Assembly: GCA_022453515.1 (NCBI GenBank)
Contig: JAJNNY010000016.1
Span: 310,001-374,000 of the forward strand
DNA: 64,000 bases
Direction: 5' to 3'
DNA from: Astrocystis sublimbata
Lineage: Eukaryota > Ascomycota > Sordariomycetes > Xylariales > Xylariaceae
The notes beneath the pieces are model-generated. The model had not been told where the DNA came from. It ran no database searches and saw nothing but the letters and a program-made list of their open reading frames with translations. How positions within the stretch are numbered: position 1 is the stretch's first letter; the number at the start of each line of letters is the position of its first letter. Below are positions 37,297 through 48,191 of this stretch, in pieces. The position numbers and the translations under genes were made by a program.

Positions 37297-38471
37297 GTGC
37301 TAACGAGGGACTGCGCGAAGAAATCGATTTGCAGAGTTCAGGGTGCCGGGTCGTTCATTAATGCGTAGGGCGTGTGGGTGTCCGACAGAATATGTGAACA
37401 GTAGCATGGGTCTACTGAATTGTTGAGGAACCTTGATTTCCACACCGTGGACTCACAACGTCCGCGGAGCCGCGAGGCGTTTCCCGTGTATTAGATACAC
37501 CCTATGGTAGTTAACCGTATCTGTACAGATTTAACTACCCCGCTGGTCAAGAAAGTTTCCTGCCGCCTTTGCATCGACCATCAACCTTAATGCAGGGCTC
37601 CTCCTGGCTTGCACACTTGAATATTGAGAGAGAATCAGCTATTAGTAGTGGTACTGACATAGATAGCTCGATGGTTATGTCATGAGATGGTCAAAGGGGC
37701 TCGTTGATCATTTGAACGCTATGGCTCGTCGAAGGACCACGGGAGCGAGCTTGGAATATAAATCTACGTGTGGCGGCCAAGTCAATCTACATAGGTCATG
37801 AACGCGGATAGTCCTCACTGATAAAGAGTCTTACCACTCGTGACATCCTACAAGACCCTGGCCACATATTATCTCATTACTTTGTCAAGGTCATAACCAA
37901 GGACGCATGATACGGTATGAACTGCACCGGTTGCTGATAAGGCAAGGCATCGATCGATTGGCATAACTTATAACCCCAACGATACTCCCTGAGACAATTA
38001 ATTATTCCATGTCTGCTGCGCACTTGTACAGAAACGGAAGGGCTATGTTGACGTAGCATCTTGACTCTTGTATGGAGTCTGATTTCATTGCAATTAGATC
38101 TCACACATGAGGCATCAGGTGTCTACAATAAGCATATATTTGTAGCACGTGGAGAACATTTAAGCGACCGACTCTCTTGTATCACATCTAGATACATGAC
38201 AGTTACCTTGAATTGAATCAAGAATATACTACTTGCCTAGCAGTGCTTTAACACAAGGCTTGTTTGTCACAGGCGTTACAAATGATAGATGAGGTAAAAA
38301 GCCTTCAAGTGTCATGGGTATCTACTTAATTCCAAGTTCGCTTTGTCGCGGATGCTACCAAAAGGCCTCGATGTGCATTATGATCGGATATACTATTGTG
38401 CATGTGCCAAAAACGTGTCTTTTCGCAATGCCTTACTGTATCTGGGGATGGCCGAATTATGTGTGCGTGTC
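37297..38471. other. Intergenic region, DUF5672 gene / VPS18
   Basis: This region holds the promoter side of the DUF5672 gene and the 3' flank of VPS18. Open frames are short and domain-free. Nothing else was recognised. Confidence 0.45.
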
Positions 38472-41400
38472 TTACAAGGCCCACTCATTAACATCGTCAT
38501 CAGGGCCTATGAAGGGATCGTCGATTCTCTTAATGGCGTAATCGCTACACAGGATACTGCAAGGGTTCATTAGTATCTGACATTGTCTGGCCATAGTGCA
38601 TTCGAGGCCTGTGTTATCTCTAAGAAACACAGTAACGGCCGGATGTGCAAAGAAAACCACTCACCAAGCAGAGGCCACCAGAGCATCAAGCTCCGCGACC
38701 ATGACATCTTTCTGGGCGCCGCTGACGAGACCTTTGCTGATAGAGACCTGGCATTCCCTTATACGACGGCTCTTACTCACACCAGCCTGCTCAAGGACCT
38801 TTCGACCCAGACAGTCCGAATGGAACGCGTGCTGGCAAGGGAAGACAAAGAATTGCCGGCTGAGAAGAGGTAGATTGCACACGTAGCATTTCTCGCCAGG
38901 TTCAACGATCGCGTACCGGTGATCGAGGGCTGCGATGTCTAATTTGATATTCGACGCTGTGTGTGAGCTCTCGTCCATCTCTTTCTTCAGAGCATCAATG
39001 TTGTGTGAATAATCTTCTAGGGCAGTACATATCTCTTCTTTGAAGTCGTCAATCACGACGAAGTCTGGAAAGAAAGGTATCAAGTCTTCTATCTTCAACA
39101 AGTCGCATTGCTTGAGGAATTCGATGGCGGTTTTGATGCCATTCGACTGGGAAATTACTTTCCTAGCCACGGCAAGCCATAGTTTCTTTCTCAAGGCCGG
39201 GTTGGATGTCGGCCGATCCGCAATACTAGATGCGTATTCAACCTCATTATGAGAAAGAGCAAGGTCTACGGCCTGAATGTACTGGCCCATGTTGGTGTAG
39301 ATGTGAACACAAGATAAGGTGCGCTTGTGTTGTATACATAGGCGCAGCGCAAAATCGGGATCGAAATTGGGTTCGTCGCCTTGCGATTCGAGATATGCAA
39401 GCAGGCCCGACTCAGTCTTAGATTCGTGAGATGCGTAGATGGAAACGAGAGTGTTATGTACGGCAGCATCTGTGGATTGGAGCTGGTTTATGACGAAGTG
39501 AAGATACCGCAAGGCCTGGTTGTGGGACAGTGGGCCGCTGAAATTTCGGTTGTAGTCCAACATCGCCGGAATAATTCTTCGCGGCTCGAGTGTCGCATGG
39601 CGCATGAGTATCTCCACAAGCTCGTGCGCAGTGTGTGTCATGAGTACACTGCTATACCGGTAGAAGACATCTGGATCTGTCTGTTTCTTGAGCACGCCCA
39701 AGGCGTCTGTCCACCTTTCTCTTTGCACCCAGTATGAAAGCTCGTAGTTGTAGTCGTTAATGGTGTTCGCAAAGAATAGTAACTCTTCCTCCCGGGCATG
39801 ACTACTAATGATATCATATATCGTCCTCCGGTCGAGGTCGGCTTTTTGTTTTCCCACGAAGGCATGGAATTCTTCTCGGACAAGCTCGAGCTGTTGTCGG
39901 GATTGGGCTGACTGTACGTCACCACCGGCCTCGGCCTCCACCGCAATGCTGTCTTCGAGCGAATTGAGCTTTGCCATGAACACCTCTACCAGCCATGTCG
40001 CCACCATCATCCTCTGCATGATCTGCGGTTTCTTGTAGGTCGTGAGTTTCGTGAGGAGATATTTCCTCAGAGCATCATTTTGGCCATGGTCCATGAAAGA
40101 CAAAGCGACGTCTTCGAAAGGTTTGCTGCTTTTGCCATAAACACCCGCGGCTTCAATGAACATCCCCTTCTCGGTGAGATAGTCTCCAGATGCTGTCGCA
40201 ACTGCCTCTTTCTGCGCAATGGTATGCGCGTACTGCAGTGCAGTGTCGAATTGCTGCCGCTGCAACATGATCTGCCAGATATCGCGGTCCTCGTCCTTGA
40301 CTACAATCTCAAAAACGTCTTGGGCAGTAAACAGCCAAAACGTGTTCTTCTGCTGGTCTACGTAGAGACCCAGGGCTTTCTGACCAGACTCGAGAAGGAC
40401 TTGGTCGTATACAATTGAGCCGGTGAGCCGGTTTGCTGCTACAACACGGTCACCGATCAGGCAGACTATGTGCCACTGTGTCAGCACCACGTCATCAATG
40501 GCGTCACCAGAGCTCTTGCGCCGCATGGAGGCGTCCGTTGACAGAATCTGAGATCTAGGAAGCATCTTTGCCTCAGCGTAGACCTTATTTCCTAGGTCAT
40601 TGACTCCGCCTGTGAGCAGTTTTCCATGATAAACTCCCTGGGCTGATAACCAAGCAAAAGCTCTATCCGGTACTGCATCCTCATATGCAGCTGATGCCGG
40701 GGGGTCGGGAGATACGGCGAGGGTAGAGGGAGAGGCGGCCGAGCCCCTTGAGATTTCATGAATAACGGGCTGTTCGGTGTCAAACAGCTTGGTGTAGATA
40801 GATCCGCTCCCTTCGTGGCCACCCCGCCCGACCCGACCGACAAGGTGGAATAGCCTGCTCTGCGTGCATATGACTATCCTCCTTGTGTCGGCCTTGCCGG
40901 CCATGTCATCAACCCAAAGCCCGGTCACAGGCCCATCAGGGAGCTTGTGCAGCGCCTTCAAGTACTTCTCTTCCTTTCGGTAGAATTCGGCAGATGGCTC
41001 GATGAAGGTCTCGTAGATGTTGCCATCCGAGGCACCGATCAGGATCTCGCGCGTCGTGGAGGTAGGGAGGGAAGGGTTCCAGGCCACAGACTCGATGGCG
41101 ACGCCGCGCAAGCGGCTGAGGGGCCGCGGCTGGCGTGACTGCGTATGCAGATAGTAGTTCTCGCCGAGGGTGGTGCAGATCAACAGGTGCGAGGCGGTGG
41201 GATCGAGGAACATGCGGGTGATGACGCCCACCTCAGATACGCGCTTGGGGATGTCGATGTCTGTGTCGGTCGGCGCGGGTCAGCGTGCCCTGCTCTCAGC
41301 GAGTTCCAAGGCGAGTGCCGAGGGAACTCCTGCCCCGAGTGTGCCATGCAGCCCGTGTTGCAGCAGCAGAAGGAGAGGCTTACCATCTATATCCTCGGGC

Positions 41401-41603
41401 TTGTTGAGGTCGATGCGCAGTATGCGGCCGTTGGAGAGGGCCAGAACCAGGACATTGTTGGCGACCTGGGCGGCGACGAAGTCGGCAGCGATGGAGAACT
41501 GCAGCTGCACTGGCTCGATGTCGAAGATGGGCAAGCTCTCGCCGTCCAAGTCGTGGAGCAGGCTGCTGGCACCAGCAAGGCCGTTGTCTGCGTTGAGCGC
41601 CAT
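38472..41603 (-). CDS. vps18: Vps18/Pep3, class C core subunit of HOPS and CORVET
   Basis: Exons are 41384-41603, 38665-41260 and 38472-38556, giving 966 aa. Vps18 acts in the class C Vps core that tethers endosomes and vacuoles before fusion. The N-terminal Pep3/Vps18 beta-propeller begins near LQFSIAADFVAAQVANNVLV and runs through about 400; an alpha-solenoid with clathrin-type repeats follows. A C-terminal RING-H2 finger has C865, C868, C882, H884, H887, C890 and then C939 and C942 (CILCSDYAIKRID). The last pair is encoded by the third exon, with Cys939 formed across the splice junction. The second exon alone would end SAW-stop, so the small last exon is essential. The 966-aa length is normal for the family. 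Confidence 0.95.
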
Positions 41604-42484
41604 CGGATCGACTCAGTTACCTTCGCATCGTGCACTTCCAGTAACGTAACGTTCAGTTCGTTTAGCACAGGCTGAGCTGGCTGTTCGAGACTATCTGTGT
41701 GAACCGATGGCGAACCGGGTCGGAGTAGCGAAATACGAGTCGGGGGGGGGGGGGGGGAGGTTGTTAAGGTATTCGTTGAATTGTTAGGTACCTACCTGGT
41801 AAGTAACGCGGTTCCGTCACGACTCACATCCAACAAGCGAAGGGCCTCAGCACCTGCCCAGGTGCAATGTTGGGGCCGGCCCAGGACGGGCCTGCAGGGC
41901 CCAAGATACTTACCACCACATACTTATATGCTGTATACCCAATGTACCTACCTATGAGCCTATGAGGTAGGTAGTACTAGGTACGGCGGCGGGCCATCCG
42001 AGCACACCGTGACATCATATTCAATCCAATTTGCGCACCAGCTCCAACACGTCAAGCATATTTCAATTCTAGGGACGATGTAGCAATCAGCTTATAACGT
42101 CCCAAACACACTCCTCACATGAAAGCTTTTTCTGTACTACATTCTAACATGTATATCAAGTAGGGACTAGGTCTGATACTCTCACCCTTACCTTGTCCCT
42201 CTCCACCAGCTATCCAGAGGCTTGGCGGTGAATCCACCAATTAGGCTGTCTTTTCACACAGCTGACGAAAACAAAGCTGAAGATGTGCATTTGAGATGTT
42301 GACATTACTAGGTACCTCTCCAAAACTTGTCCTCGTCTTCTTGGGGTGGGACCGATAAAAGTTAATTCGCATTATATGAATGACACCGCTCGCAATGGCC
42401 ATCTGTTTAGTTGGCCGATATGGGTATACACAAAATCATCGCTCCTTTCCAATTGCCCCTGACAAAAAAAAATCCGTTTCGCTA
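41604..42484. other. Intergenic region, VPS18 / LaeA-like gene
   Basis: No gene is supported. It contains a 16-G run at 41742-41757 upstream of VPS18 and TAGGTA-type motifs at about 41785-41800 and 41945-41985. The part near 42485 is the 3' flank of the methyltransferase. Confidence 0.5.
41742..41757 (+). repeat. Poly-G tract (16 G)
   Basis: An uninterrupted run of 16 G lies about 140 bp upstream of the VPS18 start; in VPS18 transcript sense it is poly-C. Such runs are prone to length change and can form G-quadruplexes. Confidence 0.9.
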
Positions 42485-44245
42485 TTATATGTTCAGAGAC
42501 TCTTCACTGTATTGACCGGCTGAGCTCCGCGATTGTATCGAATGCCGTCCATAGATGTCGGGGTTCTGGCTGTCGATATCTTTGGGTGGGCTTGGGCATG
42601 TATCCGGATGCGATTCTTCAGTCATCTGGGACCCCTCTCTATTTTCTTTATCATGCTCTGCTGTCATGGTCTCGTCTGCGCAGGCAACGTGCTCTGTTTC
42701 GTTACTTGGAAGACCGACATCAACGTTCCTCAGCCAGTCTTCAGTTGGGTCACTGGTATTAGCCGTTGGTACTAATATATCACCACCGAGGTTATTCGAC
42801 CACGGAGCCGAATCGCGAGTAACAGGTACGTAAAGTCGTGACTGGTCGGTATCCACTGTTGGGAAACCTGGATATCGAGGGCCATTTGACACACTCCGGA
42901 GGTCTGGTGAACCACATAGGCGTTCTGAATTAGTCTGCGAGCCGTCTTCAAACCCTTCGACCTCGCCTGCTGGCGTCGACAACCAGCGGGTGTGATGGCC
43001 AGGCTTTCTTCCCGTCAAAACTCTGAGCTTTACCACAAAAGTCTTCGCCCGTCGAGAATCGTGCGCAAGTGCCATCAATTCTTCGTTGATCAATTCGCAA
43101 GCCATGCGAACTTCTTCGGGTTTCCATCCCTTGTATTTTGTGAGCAACCGCATGCAGGCTGGCTCCATCCCGTTCAAGCATGATAAGAGCCAGAACTTGC
43201 CCGTCGACCCATCTTGCGTCTTTAGAGGTATGGAGTATTCGGTGATGTTGACGTCGACGTAGCCAGCGTTGACCAACAATCTCGGTTCCAAGTGACTGAT
43301 TCCTCGCGGTCGACCGGATAACACAGAGGCGTCTTGAAGATCCTGTGCCAATTTATACAGCGTCGATTCGGGCTCGAAATATGCGAACAGGTCGTGCAAG
43401 CCCTTTTTATCATCATAGTCTATCAGTTCGATCCAGCCCCCCGGCTTCAGACACCTGAAAGCGGACATATAAATGGCTTCCCAGTCCTGAAAAGCGCCGG
43501 CCATATCACGGAGGTGGACTAGGTCATAATGATCCGGCGGTCGTTCCCACTCCAATTCGGCATCGTCAACCTCCCAGTACACGTTCTGCGGAACTCGCCG
43601 TTCGAATATATTGGAAATGTCGGTCCCTGTGATCTCACATTCGGGATATAGCTCGGCCATATCGATCGCCCAGTCACCAACACCGGTGCCGATATCGATG
43701 ACAAATGTCGGCGACTCGAGAGGTACAGTAGTCAACTCTCCATCGAGAACCTTTAGATAGACTTGATTGAGCAACTGGAGCCGCACCTGCTCGTCTTCGT
43801 CTATTGGCATATAATATGGTCCACAGTAGCGCCGTCCATTCTCAACAACATAGTCTACATCTAAATCTGTTATGGACCGGGTTGAGTCTCTAGGTCGAGC
43901 CAGTCAGTCACACGCAACGGGGCGGTTTTCGGGTGAAAGGTCTACCGACATGGTTTCTGCTTCGTCCCACGATGCACCTATCGAACCGTGCGGGATGGAG
44001 ATGGCGGGGAAGTGGCTGGGCGAATATATGGACGTAGTGTCGAAGGCATTGGACCCATATCCATCATCATTGTCTACGAGAGGCCCGAGAACACTTCGCG
44101 TCCGCGAGCTGAGATAATCACTTGTGACGTCGTCGGTGGTGGAAAGATCGGCGTCTAGTTCCGGCACCGCTGACTCGGAGACGGGACGGGTTGAAGCGCT
44201 GAGCCCGTCCGAGGACGAGTTGGACGAGTGAGTTGATCGTGGCAT
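42485..44245 (-). CDS. LaeA-like (TAM-domain) SAM-dependent methyltransferase
   Basis: Exons are 43912-44245 and 42485-43866 (45-nt intron), giving 571 aa. A Ser/Thr-rich N-terminal region is followed by a class I methyltransferase: YVVENGRRYCGPYYMPIDE (after the splice), then SAM motif VIDIGTGVGDWAID at about 166-179, ITGTDIS, and the motif III-like FRCLKPGGWIELIDYDD. The N-terminal YVVENGRRY tyrosine-rich start plus this motif set is typical of the fungal LaeA/Llm family, nuclear regulators of secondary metabolism and development. True LaeA is shorter, so this is better called LaeA-like; the C-terminal 200 residues are acidic and Ser/Pro-rich. The ATG at 44245 is the first ATG in frame; 44281 is a GTG. 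Donor GTGACT and a 45-nt intron are at the small end. Confidence 0.86.
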
Positions 44246-44721
44246 TTCCGGGCGTGTTGGAATGAGGATGGCCGGGTTCACCGGCTCCAGCTACTAAAAG
44301 AGAGCACTACCGGTCCTGGAGCAGCGACGCTGATCCGATGGCCTTTCCGGTGTGCTAAAGTCCGTCGATTCTTGTATTTTGTGCTCGATCCCATGATGAC
44401 GGGCACGCCGTTCAGTTCGTAGGAAGACACTTTGCGGAGGAACCGCGAACCGCGAGGGCTGGAACTGAGGCCTGGCGTCAAGGCAACGTGATGCTGTGCC
44501 GGCCTATGTCTGGCGAAGCTTGGATGCCGGGCGCAAATGCAGAAAGAGAAGAGAAGGTTTCGAGGTCAATCGAAGCAATGAACGACGGCGATAGTGTCGA
44601 TTGATTGGACCCAGAAGCATGGGTGCTTGGCAGGCAGGGGTGGGCACCGGCGCGCGCTGCTTAATTTGGTGTCATCTGCTGCTCGTGGCAGGGGATACTG
44701 CATGCAGATTCCAGAAAACTA

Positions 44722-44815
44722 CCTGGGTACCTAGTACCCGAGTACCTTAGGTAAGTTATGTGCCTACCGAGCTACCTAAGGTAGGTCACCGAGGTAAGTA
44801 CCTAACCTAAGTGTT
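44722..44815. repeat. Cluster of TACCTAGGTA palindromic motifs
   Basis: Five or more GGTACC/TACCTA/TAGGTA units with alternating orientation lie upstream of the LaeA-like gene. Confidence 0.8.
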
Positions 44816-45610
44816 CGAGGTGCAGCGGAGCGTCACATCGCCTCCCGTCGTCTGTGGACAGTGATCACCCAACGAGGCCCTGAAACCACTGATGGCAGTG
44901 GATGGACATGGTGCACATGGGATTAGGTATGGATGGCATGGTGGCATGGTGGCATGGTGCATGCATCATAGATGCAGGTTTAATATATACGCCATTTCTT
45001 CTGGGTAAAACAGCCCTGTCGGTGTCAGACCTAATAAGTCCAATGAAGTGGCTCGGGATGCCGCACAAGGTTGCTAAAGAACTTTTACATCGCAGGCCGG
45101 TAGTACTTTAGCAACAAAGAACATTACTAGTAACATTGAAAGTCTGGAAGCCCGGTTTATGGGTCTCATCAAATAAAATACCTAGGTACATACATACCTA
45201 CATTACATGTAGGTCTACCTCGACCTACCTTATGCCACCTGACCTGACCTGACCCTCCACCCACGAGACTGAGTCCGCGTACGTACGAGTATACATAAAC
45301 AGGAATCGACCAGACAACGCCTTACTCGAACCTAGGTGCCTCATAGGTAGCTAGATGCAGACACGTACTTACGTGCTGTTAAATTAAGCCCAGTCAATGC
45401 TTGTCTCCTCACCTAGGTGGAAACTTAAGACATGCAGCCTCCAACAAAGGGGAAATTGGACACCTGGCTCATCTGCCCTCTTTGATGGATCAGCATTGCA
45501 CCAAGAACCGGAACCTAAAGCAGTCAACCGACGCCAGCATGTCTTAGTGCGGACGCCATCGCGCTCCGATCATCTTTGCCACGCCGCGCTGTATCTAAGT
45601 ACACATAGGA

Positions 45611-45634
45611 GATGCGAGGGACGATGCGAGGGAC
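45611..45634. repeat. Tandem 12-mer, two copies
   Basis: GATGCGAGGGAC occurs twice in direct tandem, followed by a partial third copy. It lies in non-coding DNA; no function is implied. Confidence 0.85.
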
Positions 45635-46782
45635 GAGGCTGGCGTTAGAGATCTCCAGCTCAGCTCAGCTTGCGTACCTGTATCCTGTTGGAAGCCATCT
45701 GATGCATATTACTATAACCTGGCTTCCCTCTATTCCGTTTGCGTCAACATTTGACTGCTCACTTGCAAGATAAGGAATACACCAAGGATACAGATCCAAC
45801 TATCTTGACGATACGAGCAATCATGGCACTAAGTGCACTGCACATACCCCCACGTTTAACGAGATCTACTTCTCCTAAGGCTATTTCCTTCCCATGCAGG
45901 CAACTTCATGTTTGACCTTAGCTGGGAACGTGCGGTGGAATAGAGGCAGATAGATAATAGGCTAAAACATGCATGACTAGCAACTATCAGCAAGTAGATA
46001 TATAGATACGAAACCCTAACCGGCAGTGCCTTGTTCGTGAGCGAGCTGTTGGTGATTGAATATCATATACTATGTAAGACCCTGAAAAAAGGCCCCGTAT
46101 TTTCCCACACTCAAGCCGGCTGCGTAATCTGCTCAGCAAGAAGAACCAACCATCCTGGAAATGTCTCGACGTTCAAAGCAGTACTGCCACGATCCACCAA
46201 CCACGTGGCCCCTAGAATACCAGGTAAGACTCGCTGTAAGCAGTTATCATGCAGATTCCGAATTAATGTCGCGTTTATTGCGCTGTGCGTTGGCCATCCT
46301 ATGAGTAATATAGTGCACACACGTACCATCGTAGAAGACCGTAAAACCCAGGCTGGTTAAAGGACGTGAAAATCATAGCTAGGTGGAATAATTAGGGGTG
46401 AGTACCGAGTTTATCTGGTATGCTGCGTGGAAGGTGAATCTACGAATCATTGAAACTGTATCACTGCAGCGAGATTCGTGCCGATAGAACCCATGACTGG
46501 GCTTCAAACTTTTATTTGGTGACTAGCCGTTTCGTCTCAATCCGCTACGGTGGAATGCAGCTGTTGATACTGGTGCAGTCAGTATAAGGCACCTGTTCCT
46601 TTTGTATTTCTACCTCAGCTTCATTTCGCCGATGCCTACATTTTTGCGCAACTTGCCCGTGATGTTGAAATATACTTTAGCCATTGATGCTCTATTCCGC
46701 TAAAGTTGTGCCTCTAACCTCGTGACCCCTTTATCCCGGGTATCTCATTTGTACGCAAATCAAGCTGAAGAGAATGGCACAC

Positions 46783-48191
46783 CTAAGGTAAGGCTTTTCT
46801 CTTCTTCTCCGAAGGCGGCTCATCAGTAATCTCCTCCTTATCCGAATGCACTTCCGTCTCGATGACGATTGGGAAAGGGCTGAGCACCTTGCTAATGTCG
46901 CCCCACCATTCCTCTCCAAAGCGCTTATACCATTCAACCGTAACCTTGAGGCCTGCGGCAAAGCTTGTTTTCTGCTCCCAACCTAGTTTGCGAAGCTTGG
47001 TACCATCCACCGCGTACCGGTGGTCGTTAAAAGGGCGATCATGCGTATACTTGATCCACTTGCTGAACTCCGATGGATCCTCGTGTACGATTCCCATCTC
47101 CTTCAGAATCACTCTGCATACTTCAATGTTGGAGATCTCGTCATATGATCCTACATTGTATACCTGGCCGAGGGCACCTTTGTGCAGTATCGTGTCAAAT
47201 GCATCAGCTGCATCGCCCGCAAACAGATATCTACGCGTAGGACTACCATCGCCATGCAACACGGCTGGTCGCTGGCGGTTGAGTAGACAAGTAAACTTTG
47301 GAATGATCTCTGAGGTCAAACGAGTTAGTCTATTGGCCCATACGTCAGGCTCGATCGAAGACTCACTCTCGGGGTATTGGTGAGGGCCATATACATTGTT
47401 GCTTCTGACAATAATGACCGGGAGCTTGAAACTCTTCATGTAAGAATATACGAGCATTTCAGCAGCAGCCTTGCTCGCTGCATATGGATTGGTTGGAGCG
47501 AGAATACTTGTCTCCAGGAGATCACAGTCGTCATCTTTGACCTCCCCGTAGACTTCATCGGTGGAGATGTGGATAAAACGCTTGATCCCAACCTTTTTGG
47601 CACTTTCTAGCATGACGTGGGTGCCGTACACATTGGTGTGCGTGAATCCGTAAGAGTTGCCGAAACTTAGATCGACATGCGACTGAGCCGCAAAATGGAA
47701 GATGGTATCGATATTGTAGCGTTCTAAGCAATCAAGGACCTCGGATGGGTTGGTGACGTCTCCATGATAAAAAGTGAAGTTCCGTTTGCCGTTTAGCATA
47801 CGGGTATTGTTCAACGAAGAACAATAATCCAACTTGTCGAAGGATATGATGTTGTAGGCGTGTGGATAGGTCAATGTGAGGTGGCGAACCAGCCAACAAG
47901 CACTGGGAACATGGTAAGTATTGGCGGCCACAGGTGGTCAGCCAGGCTCACATGAATCCTGCACCTCCCGTAATCATTATATTCTTGACTTCGGTCAGGG
48001 GCTCAAACTTGGTAGAGCCGACCAGGACAGGTGCTTCCTTCCACACCCCATAGTCACTGAAGAATCGGTTTGATCTGTTTCCGTTCGTGGGTGCTATTTA
48101 TTTAATAGATCAGCGAGGCCCAGGCCGATCAAGCTGCCCCATGCTTACCATGGACCCGATCGGTGCTGTTCGTCTTGGTTGTGGCCGTCAT
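46783..48191 (-). CDS. NAD-dependent nucleotide-sugar 4,6-dehydratase (RmlB/UG46DH-like)
   Basis: Exons are 48149-48191, 47952-48093 and 46783-47902, giving 434 aa. This extended short-chain dehydrogenase/reductase probably converts NDP-glucose to NDP-4-keto-6-deoxyglucose, the first step toward rhamnose. The NAD motif TGGAGFI (56-62) is completed across the second intron. The catalytic set is present: ISTDEVYG (about 175-182) and YAASK (about 201-205). NVYGPHQYPE and RRYLFAGDAADA are typical of RmlB. The 47-residue N-terminal extension ending VLVGSTKFEPLTEVKNIM and the Lys/Glu-rich C-terminus are seen in fungal homologues. In fungi with UDP-rhamnose (for example Botrytis), a similar dehydratase pairs with an epimerase/reductase; no such partner is in this window. 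It is divergent from a nucleotide-sugar transporter. Confidence 0.9.

Larger units (their letters stand above)
44246..46782. other. 2.5 kb non-coding region with palindrome clusters and short tandem repeats
   Basis: No gene is supported. It carries TACCTAGGTA-type clusters at about 44722-44815 and 45178-45235, a GGCATGGT 8-mer array near 44935-44957, and two tandem copies of a 12-mer (GATGCGAGGGAC) at 45611-45634. An open frame at 44278-44481 (-) could in principle be an extra 5' exon of the methyltransferase, but no good splice join was found. Confidence 0.5.
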
